From assembly GCF_040706615.1 (NCBI RefSeq), contig NZ_JAPDRF010000003.1, positions 186,001 to 250,000 on the forward strand: DNA of 64,000 nt. The letters are read 5' to 3'. Position numbers and translations under genes: made by a program. The stretch comes from Lentisalinibacter sediminis. Lineage in GTDB: Bacteria > Pseudomonadota > Gammaproteobacteria > Steroidobacterales > Woeseiaceae. The notes below the pieces were generated by a model, which worked only from the letters and a program-made list of their open reading frames with translations, had not been told where the DNA came from and made no database searches. Below are positions 49,122 to 61,285 of the stretch, piece by piece (within the stretch, counting starts at the first letter, position 1; each line of letters opens with the position of its first letter).

Positions 49122-50621
49122 ATGGAATATTTCACCACCAGCGGCGACGCCGCGAAACGCGCAACGGACTGCGCCATCGTCGGCCTGTATGCGAACGGCG
49201 CCTTCGACGTGGGCGCCGGCGAGATCGACGAGGGCAGCGGCGGGCTGCTGGCAAAGCTGAAGAAGTCGGGTGACATCTCCGGAAAGCTGGGTCAGGCCAG
49301 CCTCATCCCTGCGCCGGCGAAGGTAAAGTGCAAGCGCGTGCTCGTCGTCGGGCTCGGCAAGAAGAGCGAGTTCGGCGTCCGTCAGTATCGCAAGGCACTG
49401 GACGCCGCTTTCGGCGCACTGTCCTCCACCGGCGTGACAGAGGCCGTCTCCTATCTGCACCGGGACAAGATCGCCGACACCGACGCGTACTATCTCGCGC
49501 GCTACGCCGCCCAGACCCTCGGCGACCGTCTGTATCGCTTCACGAAGATGAAGTCGAGCAACCGCGACGGCGGCCTGAAGCTGAAGAAACTCGGCTTCGG
49601 CGTGGACTCGAAAGCCGATGGCGACGCTGCGCTGGACGGCGCCAGGCACGGCCAGGCAATCGTGCGCGGCATGGACCTGGCACGGGAGCTCGGCAATCTG
49701 CCCGCCAACGTCTGCACGCCGAGCTATCTGTCCGAGGAGGCCGGCCGGCTCGCCAAACAGTACCGCCCGCTGAGCGTCGAGGTGCTGGAGGAGAAGGACA
49801 TGGAGCGCCTCGGCATGGGCGCGCTGCTGTCCGTCACGGCGGGCGCCGATGAGCCGGCGAAGCTCATCGTCATGAATTACCAGGGCGGCGCCGACGACGA
49901 GCCGCCCATCGTCCTGGTCGGCAAGGGCATCACCTTCGACACCGGCGGCATCTCGCTGAAGCCGGCACCCGCCATGGACGAGATGAAGTTCGACATGTGC
50001 GGGGCCGCCGCCGTGCTAGGCACCATGCAGAGCGTGGCCGCCATGAAGCTGCCGATCAATCTCATGGTGCTCGTCCCCACCTGCGAGAACATGCCGAGCG
50101 GCCGGGCGACGCGGCCGGGCGACATCGTCAAAAGTATGTCGGGCAAGACCATCGAGATACTGAACACCGACGCCGAGGGCCGGCTGATCCTCTGCGACGC
50201 GCTCACCTACGCCCAGCGCTACGAGCCCGCCGCGCTGATCGACGTGGCCACGCTGACCGGCGCCTGCGTCATCGCCCTCGGCAATCACAACAGCGGCCTG
50301 ATGGCGAACGACGACAGCCTGGCGGAGGCACTGCTGGCAGCCGGCCGGCGCGCCGACGATACGGCCTGGCGCCTGCCCATGGGCGAGGACTACGAGAAAC
50401 AGCTGAAGAGCAATTTCGCGGACTTCGCGAACGTGGGCGGCCGCGAGGGCGGCGCGATCACCGCCGCCTGCTTCCTGTCGAAATTCACCCGGGACGCCAC
50501 CTGGGCGCACCTGGACATCGCCGGCACCGCGTGGCGCTCGGGCAACCGCAAGGGCGCGAGCGGGCGGCCCGTGCCGCTGCTGGTGGACTACCTCATCGAA
50601 CGCGCCGGCGCCGGGCACTGA
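49122..50621 (+). CDS. pepA: leucyl aminopeptidase (cytosol aminopeptidase)
   Basis: Hexameric di-metal M17 aminopeptidase. 499 residues from ATG 49122 (GAGG upstream). Signature NTDAEGR at 348-354; metal and catalytic site VGKGITFDTGGISLKPA near 268; LIDVATLTGAC. The N-terminal domain is the macro-like regulatory fold. It is first in the pepA-holC-valS series and divergent from lptF. An ATG 28 codons upstream lacks family sequence. Confidence 0.97.
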   Translation: MEYFTTSGDAAKRATDCAIVGLYANGAFDVGAGEIDEGSGGLLAKLKKSGDISGKLGQASLIPAPAKVKCKRVLVVGLGKKSEFGVRQYRKALDAAFGALSSTGVTEAVSYLHRDKIADTDAYYLARYAAQTLGDRLYRFTKMKSSNRDGGLKLKKLGFGVDSKADGDAALDGARHGQAIVRGMDLARELGNLPANVCTPSYLSEEAGRLAKQYRPLSVEVLEEKDMERLGMGALLSVTAGADEPAKLIVMNYQGGADDEPPIVLVGKGITFDTGGISLKPAPAMDEMKFDMCGAAAVLGTMQSVAAMKLPINLMVLVPTCENMPSGRATRPGDIVKSMSGKTIEILNTDAEGRLILCDALTYAQRYEPAALIDVATLTGACVIALGNHNSGLMANDDSLAEALLAAGRRADDTAWRLPMGEDYEKQLKSNFADFANVGGREGGAITAACFLSKFTRDATWAHLDIAGTAWRSGNRKGASGRPVPLLVDYLIERAGAGH

Positions 50622-50629
50622 CGGGCGCC

Positions 50630-51058
50630 GTGTCCGCGCCGCGGGTCGACTTCTACATCCTCGCTGCCGGCGGTGAAGACGCGCGCCGGCGCTTCGCCTG
50701 CCGCCTGGCGGAGAAGGCCTACCGTCTCGAGCACCGTGTGCACCTGCACGCAGACGGCCCGGCCGCGGCCGAGGCGCTCGACGAGCTGCTGTGGACCTTC
50801 CGGGAGGGCAGCTTTCTGCCCCACGAGACGCTGCCGAACGAGAGCGGCGCGCCGGTGACCATCGGTTACGGCGAAGCCGCGCCGAAGGCCGCCGACCTCC
50901 TGATCAACCTGTCCGCCGCCGTGCCCGGTTTCGCGCTGGACCTGCCCCGCATTGCCGAGCTGGTCGGTGGCGACGAGCAGACCCGCTCCGAAGCCCGGCG
51001 CCGATTTATCTTCTATCGCGAGAAAGGCTATCCTCTCGAGACCCACGAGATCGGCTGA
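50630..51058 (+). CDS. holC: DNA polymerase III subunit chi
   Basis: Clamp-loader accessory protein that contacts SSB. 142 residues from GTG 50630: VDFYILAAGGEDARRRFACRLAEKAYRLEHRVHLH, LLWTFREGSFLPHETL and ADLLINLSAAVPGFALDLPRIAELV match HolC. Eight bases after pepA. No ATG fits the conserved start. Confidence 0.93.
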   Translation: MSAPRVDFYILAAGGEDARRRFACRLAEKAYRLEHRVHLHADGPAAAEALDELLWTFREGSFLPHETLPNESGAPVTIGYGEAAPKAADLLINLSAAVPGFALDLPRIAELVGGDEQTRSEARRRFIFYREKGYPLETHEIG

Positions 51059-51074
51059 CAGCGCGGAGCGGATC

Positions 51075-51371
51075 ATCAGCGAAGCGGACGACATCGACGG
51101 CCCGGAGGAGATTCCGACACTCACGTCGGTGGTCGGCGAGAGCGCGCCGGCCAGGCCGGCGGCCATCGACGACGCGGCGCTGGCGGAACTCGAGGTGCGG
51201 CTCGCCTCCGCCAGCCTCGACCTGACTGACCGGCTGCTGCACACCGCGTTCCAGGAGATGGAGGCGGCGATGTTCGAGCAGGTGTCGAACCGGCTGCGGG
51301 CCGAACTGCCGGAGCTGGTGGCACGGATAATTCGCGAGCATTTCGGCGAGCACTTCGAGGAGTCGTCCTGA
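51075..51371 (+). CDS. small conserved protein between holC and valS, non-canonical start likely
   Basis: 98 residues: ISEADDIDGPEEIPTLTSVV, then LAELEVRLASASLDLTDRLLHTAFQEMEAAMFEQVSNRLRAELPELVARIIREHFGEHFEE, mostly helical and acidic. A small protein is common at this site in gammaproteobacteria, often with an xIPxLTxVV start. No ATG, GTG or TTG lies between the holC stop and this motif; ATC 51075, six bases after GGAG, would encode the expected first residue. A GTG at about 51129 gives a shorter form. Function unknown. Confidence 0.65.
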   Translation: MSEADDIDGPEEIPTLTSVVGESAPARPAAIDDAALAELEVRLASASLDLTDRLLHTAFQEMEAAMFEQVSNRLRAELPELVARIIREHFGEHFEESS

Positions 51372-51444
51372 CAGGGACGCCCCACCCGGCAAGATGAACG
51401 ACGAGAACAACCGGCGCGCGGGTGCCGGCGCAAGAGCAATGAGC

Positions 51445-54213
<2,769 letters not shown>

Positions 54214-54314
54214 CGGCGCAATCTGAGTATCCGGTCACATTCCGGCGGCCGGGCGGGTGCAATCCGCGCCGCGACGGGTCAACATAACGGCGGCGTCGTG
54301 AAGGAGAATGCCGG

Positions 54315-55280
54315 ATGCACATCGGGAACGTGCTCGAGAAAGACAACGCGATAGACGACGGGATAGGCGATGCACTGACATCGGCGCTGGCGTCGCTCGA
54401 CTCGATCATCCTGGGCAAGGGCCCGCAGCTCAGGCTGGCGCTGGCCTGCCTGATCGCCCGCGGCCATCTGCTGATCGAGGACCTGCCCGGCGTGGGCAAG
54501 ACGACACTGGCTCACGCCCTGGCACGGGTGCTCGGCCTCACCTACCAGCGCATCCAGTTCACCAGCGACATGCTGCCGGCCGATATCGTCGGCGTGTCCA
54601 TCTACCGCCCCGAAGACGGCCGCTTCGATTTCCATCCGGGACCCGTATTCTCCCAGCTGGTGCTGGCGGACGAGGTCAACCGGGCGACGCCGAAGGCCCA
54701 GAGCGCGCTGCTCGAGGCGATGCAGGAGGGTCAGGTCACGGTGGACGGCGCGAGCCACGCCCTGCCCGAGCCGTTCTTTGTGGTGGCCACCCAGAACCCG
54801 GGCAACCAGATCGGCACCTTCCCACTGCCGGAGTCCCAGCTCGACCGCTTCCTCATGCGCATCGAGCTCGGCTACCCGGACGAGGCAGCCGAAAGACGGC
54901 TCCTCGCCGGGCACGACACGCGGGTGGTGCTGGCCGGGCTGAAGCCGGCACTCGGCCCGGACGACGTCGTCCGGCTGCAACGGGCAGTGGACGCCGTCAA
55001 GGTCAGTGAGCCCCTGATCGACTACATCCAGGCGCTGGTGCGCTACACCCGCGAATCCGGCGACTTCCCGGCCGGGCTGTCGCCCCGCGGGGCGATCGCG
55101 CTTACCCGGGCCGCCCGCGCCATCGCGCTGGTGGAGGGCCGCGAGGCGGTGTTCCCGGACGATGTCCAGGCCGTGTTCACGGCCGTGGCGGCACACCGGC
55201 TGACGACGGATGAACTCGACCGCCGCCGCCGCCCGGAGGAGATCGGCCGCCATGTCCTCGAGTCCGTCGCTATCCCCTGA
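54315..55280 (+). CDS. MoxR-family AAA+ ATPase
   Basis: 321-residue AAA+ chaperone-type ATPase: Walker A DLPGVGKTTLAHALAR, Walker B FSQLVLADEVNRATPKAQSALLEAMQE, sensor VATQNPGNQIGTFPLPESQLDRF and lid SPRGAIALTRAARAIAL. It begins a three-gene unit with a DUF58 protein and a TgpA-like transglutaminase, a common set in which MoxR is thought to act on the DUF58 protein. Shine-Dalgarno AAGGAG eight bases upstream. Confidence 0.93.
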   Translation: MHIGNVLEKDNAIDDGIGDALTSALASLDSIILGKGPQLRLALACLIARGHLLIEDLPGVGKTTLAHALARVLGLTYQRIQFTSDMLPADIVGVSIYRPEDGRFDFHPGPVFSQLVLADEVNRATPKAQSALLEAMQEGQVTVDGASHALPEPFFVVATQNPGNQIGTFPLPESQLDRFLMRIELGYPDEAAERRLLAGHDTRVVLAGLKPALGPDDVVRLQRAVDAVKVSEPLIDYIQALVRYTRESGDFPAGLSPRGAIALTRAARAIALVEGREAVFPDDVQAVFTAVAAHRLTTDELDRRRRPEEIGRHVLESVAIP

Positions 55281-56283
55281 CACGCTCCGGCGCGGCTGGC
55301 GCCGTCCCCGGGAGCTGGCCGCGGAGTGGGCCGCGGGCTGGGCGCGGCGCCGACAGGGCGCGGACCCGGTGCCGGTGCGGCTCGCCTCGAGGCGCATCTA
55401 CATCCTGCCGACCGGCGTGGGCGTCACCTACGGCCTGATGACGTTCGCCATGCTGCTGGGCTCCATGAACTACAACAACAGCATGGCTTTCGCGCTGACC
55501 TTCCTGCTCGCGGCACTGGGTCTCGTGGCCATGCACCACTGCCATCGCAACCTGGCCGGACTCACCGTGGCCTTCGCCGGCGCGGAGCCGGTATTCGCCG
55601 GTGAGGAGGCCCGCCTGCGCTTCAACCTGTCCAACGACGGACAGGCGCCCCGCTACGAGCTCGGCGTCTACGCCGGCAAAGCCTCCTCGACCCGCGTGGA
55701 CGTACCGGCGGGCGGACACGCCGTCGCCGAGGTGCGGGTCACGACCGAACGGCGTGGCCGCCTCCGCCTCGAGCGATACGGGGTGCGCACGACGCATCCG
55801 CTGACCCTGTTCCGGGCCTGGGTCTGGATCCATGCCGACGCCGGCTGCCTGGTGTGGCCGCAGCCGGCCGACGCGCCGCCGCCGCCGCCGTCCAGCGCGG
55901 CCAGCCGCGGTCGCCGGCGGGCCTCCGAGCAGGGCGACGACGACTTCGCCGGGCTGCGCGACTTCCACGCCGGCGATCCCCCCCGCCACGTCGCGTGGAA
56001 GACCTATGCGCGCACCGGCGAGCTGAAGTCGAAGCGATTCGCCGGCGCAACGGCCTCGCTCGCCTGGCTCGACCTCCGCGACGCGCCGGGCCGGGACCTG
56101 GAAGCGAGGCTCTCGGTGCTTTGTCGCTGGATACTGGACGCCGAGAACGGCGGGCGCCACTACGGCCTGCGTCTCGGCGGCGAGACCGTCGAGCCCTCCC
56201 GTGGCAGCAGTCACAGACGCCGCTGCCTCGACGCGCTGGCCCTGTACCGCGCCGACGAAGCGGAGACCGACCGTGAAGGCTGA
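55252..56283 (+). CDS. DUF58 domain protein
   Basis: 343 residues: two membrane helices (GVTYGLMTFAMLLGSMNYNNSMAFALTFLLAALGLVAM), a beta-sandwich segment (VFAGEEARLRFNLSNDGQAPRYELGVYA) and the DUF58 core with DDDFAGLRDFHAGDPPRHVAWKTYARTGELKSKRF. A Pro/Ala/Gly-rich loop (ADAPPPPPSSAASRGRRR) precedes the core. Start ATG 55252 lies inside the moxR end (29-base overlap), with GGAGGAG upstream. Probably a MoxR partner. Confidence 0.9.
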   Translation: MSSSPSLSPDTLRRGWRRPRELAAEWAAGWARRRQGADPVPVRLASRRIYILPTGVGVTYGLMTFAMLLGSMNYNNSMAFALTFLLAALGLVAMHHCHRNLAGLTVAFAGAEPVFAGEEARLRFNLSNDGQAPRYELGVYAGKASSTRVDVPAGGHAVAEVRVTTERRGRLRLERYGVRTTHPLTLFRAWVWIHADAGCLVWPQPADAPPPPPSSAASRGRRRASEQGDDDFAGLRDFHAGDPPRHVAWKTYARTGELKSKRFAGATASLAWLDLRDAPGRDLEARLSVLCRWILDAENGGRHYGLRLGGETVEPSRGSSHRRRCLDALALYRADEAETDREG

Positions 56284-58294
56284 CCGGCGCAGCGACGGGC
56301 GGCTGCTCGATACGCTGCCGTGGACGCTGTCGGCGCTGCTGCTGGCCGTAATCCCCCATGCCGCCGCCCTGCCCGCCTGGGTCCTGCTGCCGGCCTTCGG
56401 CTGCGGGCTGTGGCGCTGGATCGTGGAAGTGCGCCGGTGGCCGCTACCGTGGCGGGGCTTCCGCATCGCGCTCGCCTTCGGTGGCTTCCTGGCCGTGTTG
56501 TTCGCCTATGGCGGCATCAACGGCGTCGGCCCGGGCACGGCGCTGCTGGCGCTCATGGCATCGCTGAAGCTGCTGGAGACACGCACGCGGCGGGACCAGT
56601 TCGTGCTCCTGTTCATCGCCTTCTTCCTGGTACTGGCCACGCTGCTGCGCGAACAGTTCCTGTGGACCCTGCCGTATCTGTTCGTTTCCGTGTTCGTTAT
56701 CACGGCCGCCTGGCTGAATGCCGGGCGCTCGGGCGACGCGCTGGCGCCGCACCTCGCGACCCGCAGCGCCGGCCGGCTGTTGCTGCACGCGCTGCCGCTG
56801 ATGCTCGTCTTCTGGGTGCTGTTCCCCCGGGTACCGGGACCGTTCTGGGCCATCCCCAACGAGCAGGGGAGCGCCGTGACGGGTCTGAGCGACCAGATGA
56901 GTCCCGGCGACATCACCAGCCTCGGCCGCTCCGATGCCCGCGCATTCCGGGTCTGGTTCGACGGCGAGGTGCCGCCGCCGTCGGAGCGCTACTGGCGCGG
57001 TATCGTCATGGACCAGGTACTGAACGGCCGCACCTGGAGCGCCCAGCAGGTTCTGAGGTATCCGCAGGCGGAGGCCCTGATCGAGCCGGCGGGCGATGCG
57101 CTGCGCTACCGCGTGCGGCTCGATGCCACCAGCCAGCGTTACCTGTTCCTCCTGGAGCGCCCCTACGACGTCGACGCGGAAGACGCGTACATGACCCGTC
57201 GCCACGAGGTGGCGCGCTCACGGCCCGTAGACCGGCAACTGGTCTACAGCGCCACGTCGCTGCCCGAGGCGGCCCTCGAGCCGGCGCTCGGCGAGGGCTA
57301 CCGGAACTTCATGACGCGCCTGCCGGAAGGGACCAACCCGCGCACACGCGCCTTCGCGACGGACCTCAGGGCCCGTGCAGAGAGCGAGCGGGACTATGTC
57401 CGCCGCGTGCTCGCCTGGTTCCGCGAGCAGCCGTTCTACTACACGCTGTCCCCGCCGGCGCTCGGTCGGGACGCCGCCGACGAGTTCCTGTTCTCCAGCC
57501 GGCGCGGCTTCTGCGAACACTACGCGACCTCGTTCGCCACGCTCATGCGCGCCGCCGGCATACCCGCCCGCGTCGTCGCCGGCTACCAGGGCGGCGAGCT
57601 GAATCCCCTGCAGACAGAAGACCCCTACTACATCGTCCGCCAGTCCGACGCCCATGCCTGGGCGGAAGTCTGGTTCGAGGGCGAGGGCTGGGTGCGGGTG
57701 GACCCCACCGCCGCCGTGGCCCCGCAGCGCATCGAGTCCGGGCTCTACGATGCGCTGGACGCGAACGAGTTCGGCGTGACTGACCGTTTCTGGCGCGCCG
57801 ACTTCGTGGAGACGATGCGCTTCTACTGGGACCTCACCAACGCGCGCTGGGACGAGTGGGTGCTCGGCTACGGGCCCTCCACCCAGGAGGACTTCCTGCG
57901 CTGGCTCGGCATGGAGCGTCCGGACTGGCGGCGGATGGTCGTGTGGCTGGTCGCGATCATGGCCTTGCTGCTCGCCGGGCTCGCCGGCTGGCTCGCCTGG
58001 CAGCAGCGCCGGCCCGGGCCGGACCGGGCGGAACGGCTGTACCGGCGCTTCGTCCGGGCGACGGGCATCCCCCGCGGAGCCGGCGAACCGCCGCTGGGCT
58101 ATGCCGAGCGGGCCTCGGCCGCGCTGCCCGGGCTCGCGGCGGACATACGCCGGGTGACCGCCCTCTACCTCGACACCCGCTACGCCGGGCACCCGCGGAC
58201 GGACGAGCTGGCCGCCGCCGTCAGACCACACTGGTCTCCACTTCGCGGCGCCTGGGCGGATGTACGCGCGAGAGCAGCGCGGCGCCGACGATGA
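56273..58294 (+). CDS. tgpA: TgpA-like membrane transglutaminase (DUF3488/DUF4129)
   Basis: 673 residues from GTG 56273 (GGAG seven bases upstream; overlaps the DUF58 end by 11 bases). N-terminal membrane domain with 6-7 helices (DUF3488), a periplasmic papain-like transglutaminase with catalytic Cys414 (RRGFCEHYATSFATLMRAAGIPARVV), His461 (DAHAWAEVWFEGEGW) and Asp477, one more transmembrane helix, then a cytoplasmic DUF4129-like tail (RRFVRATGIPRGAGEPPLGYAERAS). In Pseudomonas, TgpA is a periplasmic transglutaminase needed for viability. Its last 74 bases overlap the convergent MFS gene. Confidence 0.9.
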   Translation: MKADRRSDGRLLDTLPWTLSALLLAVIPHAAALPAWVLLPAFGCGLWRWIVEVRRWPLPWRGFRIALAFGGFLAVLFAYGGINGVGPGTALLALMASLKLLETRTRRDQFVLLFIAFFLVLATLLREQFLWTLPYLFVSVFVITAAWLNAGRSGDALAPHLATRSAGRLLLHALPLMLVFWVLFPRVPGPFWAIPNEQGSAVTGLSDQMSPGDITSLGRSDARAFRVWFDGEVPPPSERYWRGIVMDQVLNGRTWSAQQVLRYPQAEALIEPAGDALRYRVRLDATSQRYLFLLERPYDVDAEDAYMTRRHEVARSRPVDRQLVYSATSLPEAALEPALGEGYRNFMTRLPEGTNPRTRAFATDLRARAESERDYVRRVLAWFREQPFYYTLSPPALGRDAADEFLFSSRRGFCEHYATSFATLMRAAGIPARVVAGYQGGELNPLQTEDPYYIVRQSDAHAWAEVWFEGEGWVRVDPTAAVAPQRIESGLYDALDANEFGVTDRFWRADFVETMRFYWDLTNARWDEWVLGYGPSTQEDFLRWLGMERPDWRRMVVWLVAIMALLLAGLAGWLAWQQRRPGPDRAERLYRRFVRATGIPRGAGEPPLGYAERASAALPGLAADIRRVTALYLDTRYAGHPRTDELAAAVRPHWSPLRGAWADVRARAARRRR

Positions 58295-59495
58295 ACAGCG
58301 GCACGATGGCGAGGATCACCGCCTTGGGGCTGTCGCTGATGCTGCTCATGACGGCCACCAGAAACGGCCCCAGCACCGCGGCGAACTTGCCGATCATATT
58401 GTAGAAGCCGAAGAACTCCGCGGCCTTGTCGGACGGCACCATCCCCGCATAGTAGGCACGGCTCATGCTCTGCACGCCGCCCTGCACCGTGCCGATCATG
58501 ATGGCCATGGCATAGAACTGCCAGACGTGCTCCAGGTACAACGCCCACACGCTCACGCCGATGTAGACGGTCAGGGCGATGTAGATGCCGCGCTTCGCAC
58601 CGATCTTCTCGCCGAGCCAGCCATAGAAGAGCGTCGCCGGGAAGCCGACGAAATTGGTGACCAGCAGCGCGGTGATCAGATCCGCGTTCGAGAAGCCGAG
58701 CCGCTGACCGAAGTTCGTGGCCATCTGGATCATGGTGTGCACGCCGTCGATGTAGAGCCAGAAGGCGATCAGGAACAGGAACACATGGCGGTAGCGGCGG
58801 ATCTCGCGGAAGGTGTCGACGAGCTGGCGATAACCCTCGTGCACGGCCCCCGCCATCGGCTTCTCGGGCAGTTTCCGCTCTTCCACGTAGAGCAGAAGCG
58901 GGATGGTGAATACCGCCCACCACACGGCCACCAGCAGGAAGGCCACCCGTACCGCGACGTCCGGACCGGCCAGGCCGAAGGTGGCCGGATCGCGCACCAT
59001 CCAGGTATTCAGCGCGAGCAGCATCGCGCTGCCGAAATAACCGAGCGCGAAGCCGAAAGCCGACACCGACTCGAATTCGCCGGGTTTTGCGACGTTGTGG
59101 ATGAGGGAGTCGTAGAACGAATTGGCGCTGTAGAAACCGACCGAGGCCAGCAGGTAGAGGCCGATCGCCACCGGCCAGGCGCCCTCTGCGACGAAATACA
59201 GCCCGCCGGTCATGACGATGCCGAGCAAGGCGAAGCCCATGAGGAACTTCTTGCGCGTGCCGCCCCGGTCGGAGATGGCGCCGAGCACCGGCGCCAGCAC
59301 GGCGACGATAAGGCTCGCGGCGCCGCTGGTCACGGCGAGACGGAAGGTAACGTCCGCGCCCACTTCGCCGGAGCTCCAGTATTCGCCCAGGAAGATCGGA
59401 AAAAGCACCGCCAGCACGGTGAGTGCGAAAGCGGAATTCGCCCAGTCGTAGAAGGCCCAGGCGAGCACCGGTTTGCGTAAGAGGCGATGCGTCAC
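58221..59495 (-). CDS. UMF1-type MFS transporter
   Basis: 424 residues with about twelve membrane helices. The N-terminus LAWAFYDWANSAFALTVLAVLFPIFLGEYW is the UMF1 (Atg22-like) signature, followed by SPVLGAISDRGGTRKKFLMGF-type loop and SRAYYAGMVPSDKAAEFFGFYNMIGKFAAVLGP. Substrate unknown; relatives have been proposed as amino-acid exporters. Start GTG 59495 coincides with the stop of a 26-codon leader ORF (GTGA). A minus-strand -10 TATAGT (59610-59605) lies upstream. Convergent with and overlapping tgpA. Confidence 0.88.
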   Translation of the reverse strand: MTHRLLRKPVLAWAFYDWANSAFALTVLAVLFPIFLGEYWSSGEVGADVTFRLAVTSGAASLIVAVLAPVLGAISDRGGTRKKFLMGFALLGIVMTGGLYFVAEGAWPVAIGLYLLASVGFYSANSFYDSLIHNVAKPGEFESVSAFGFALGYFGSAMLLALNTWMVRDPATFGLAGPDVAVRVAFLLVAVWWAVFTIPLLLYVEERKLPEKPMAGAVHEGYRQLVDTFREIRRYRHVFLFLIAFWLYIDGVHTMIQMATNFGQRLGFSNADLITALLVTNFVGFPATLFYGWLGEKIGAKRGIYIALTVYIGVSVWALYLEHVWQFYAMAIMIGTVQGGVQSMSRAYYAGMVPSDKAAEFFGFYNMIGKFAAVLGPFLVAVMSSISDSPKAVILAIVPLFIVGAALLSRVHPPRRREVETSVV

Positions 59496-59572
59496 GGGCC
59501 GATTCCCGCCCGGCTGCGGACCGGCGCCGTCGTCATCCCCTTCGTACTTCTCATCGTCATCCCCGTCGTCAT
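59492..59572 (-). CDS. 26-residue leader ORF overlapping the MFS start
   Basis: ATG 59572 preceded by GGAG six bases upstream; it encodes 26 residues beginning MTTGMTMRSTKGMTTAP and stops at TGA 59494-59492, which overlaps the MFS start as GTGA. Four of its first 13 residues are Met and five are Thr. It could be a small protein or a translational coupler or attenuator. Existence as a translated product is inference. Confidence 0.45.
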   Translation of the reverse strand: MTTGMTMRSTKGMTTAPVRSRAGIGP

Positions 59573-59626
59573 GCCAGGCTCCGCAGGCTCGCCGCGACGG
59601 GCCGACTATAGCAGGGGCACGGTGGT

Positions 59627-61207
59627 TTACAGCTCCCGGGTAGCGTGGAAGCGGACATCGGGCCAGCGTTCCTCGGCGAGCTGGAGATTGACGCGGGTGG
59701 GCGCGATGTAGACCAGCGCCTCCGCGTGGTCGAGGGCCAGGTTGTCGTGATTGCGGCGGGTGAAGTCCTCGCGCTTCTTCTCGTCCGGGAACTCGAGCCA
59801 GCGGGCGGTGTGCACGTTGATGGTGTCGAAGGTGCATTCCACGCCGTACTCGTCACGCAGGCGGGCGGCGACCACGTCGAACTGCAGGATGCCGACGGCG
59901 CCGAGGATCAGCTCGTTGCTGCGCAGCGGCCGGAACAGCTGGGTGGCGCCCTCCTCGCACAGCTGATCCAGCCCTTTCTGCAGCGCCTTCAGCCGCAGCG
60001 GGTCGCGCAGTACGGCACGACGGAAGATCTCGGGCGCGAAACTGGGGATGCCGCTGAAGACGAGTTCCTCGCCCTCCGAGAAGCTGTCGCCGATGTTGAT
60101 GGTGCCGTGGTTATGGATGCCGATGATGTCGCCCGCCCAGGCCTCCTCCGCCGACTGACGGTCCGCCGCCATGAACGTGATGGCCTCGGCCACCTTCACC
60201 GACTTGCCGAGGCGCACGTGGTGCACCTTCATACCTTTCGCGAAACGCCCCGAGCACAGACGCATGAAGGCGATGCGATCCCGGTGCGCCGGATCCATGT
60301 TCGCCTGGATCTTGAAGACGAAGCCGGTCAGGGCCTTCTCCGTCGGCTCGACCACGCGGCCGCCGGCCTCCCGCGGCCGGGGCGCCGGGGCGAGTTCGAC
60401 GAAGCCGTCCAGCAGCTCGCGGACGCCGAAGTTGTTAACCGCCGAGCCGAAGAACACCGGCGTCTGCTGGGCCGCCAGATAGGCCTCCGGGTCCAGCTCC
60501 GGGCAGGCGCCGCGCACGAGCTCGATCTCTTCGTCGAAGGCGGCCGCCCGCTCGCCGAGGAATGCCCTCGCTTCGTCGGAGGCCAGGCCCTCGATGACGC
60601 GGGTGCCGCCCGCTTTCTCACGACCCGCGCTCTCGTAGACGTAGATGCGGTCGTCCTGCAGGTGATAGACACCCCTGAGGTCCCGGCCCATGCCGATGGG
60701 CCAGGTCACCGGCGCGCACTGTATGCCCAGCACAGACTCGATCTCGTCCAGCAGCTCGATGGGCTCGCGGCCCTCCCGGTCCAGTTTGTTGATGAAGGTG
60801 AGGATGGGCGTATCGCGCAGCCGGCAGACCTCCATCAGCTTCACCGTGCGCTCCTCGACGCCCTTCGCGCAGTCGATGACCATCATGGCGGAGTCGACGG
60901 CGGTCAGCGTGCGGTAGGTATCCTCAGAGAAGTCCTCATGACCGGGCGTGTCCAGCAGGTTGACGATGCGGTCCCGATACGGGAACTGCATCACCGAGGA
61001 AGTCACGGAGATCCCCCGCTCCTGCTCGAGCTTCATCCAGTCGGACGTGGCATGGCGGCGCGCCTTGCGGCCCTTGACGGTACCGGCGAGCTGGATGGCA
61101 CCGCCGAACAGCAGCAGCTTCTCGGTCAGCGTGGTCTTGCCGGCGTCGGGATGCGAGATGATCGCGAAGGTGCGCCGGCGCTGCACCTCCTGTTCCAGAG
61201 TAGCCAT
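59627..61207 (-). CDS. prfC: peptide chain release factor 3
   Basis: Translational GTPase that recycles RF1 and RF2. 526 residues: RRTFAIISHPDAGKTTLTEKLLLFGGAIQLAGTVKGRK (G1), RGISVTSSVMQFPY (G2), LLDTPGHEDFSEDTYRTLTAVDSA (G3), FINKLDREG (G4), domain 2 and the RF3-type C-terminus (LDHAEALVYIAPTRVNLQLAEERWPDV). Standard length. Confidence 0.97.
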   Translation of the reverse strand: MATLEQEVQRRRTFAIISHPDAGKTTLTEKLLLFGGAIQLAGTVKGRKARRHATSDWMKLEQERGISVTSSVMQFPYRDRIVNLLDTPGHEDFSEDTYRTLTAVDSAMMVIDCAKGVEERTVKLMEVCRLRDTPILTFINKLDREGREPIELLDEIESVLGIQCAPVTWPIGMGRDLRGVYHLQDDRIYVYESAGREKAGGTRVIEGLASDEARAFLGERAAAFDEEIELVRGACPELDPEAYLAAQQTPVFFGSAVNNFGVRELLDGFVELAPAPRPREAGGRVVEPTEKALTGFVFKIQANMDPAHRDRIAFMRLCSGRFAKGMKVHHVRLGKSVKVAEAITFMAADRQSAEEAWAGDIIGIHNHGTINIGDSFSEGEELVFSGIPSFAPEIFRRAVLRDPLRLKALQKGLDQLCEEGATQLFRPLRSNELILGAVGILQFDVVAARLRDEYGVECTFDTINVHTARWLEFPDEKKREDFTRRNHDNLALDHAEALVYIAPTRVNLQLAEERWPDVRFHATREL

Positions 61208-61285
61208 GGGTCAACCCGGGGGTCGGGAAAAAGGCGGCGAGTCTACCCGATGGGCCGCGGACCTGCCAGACGGGCTCGAGCCGCG

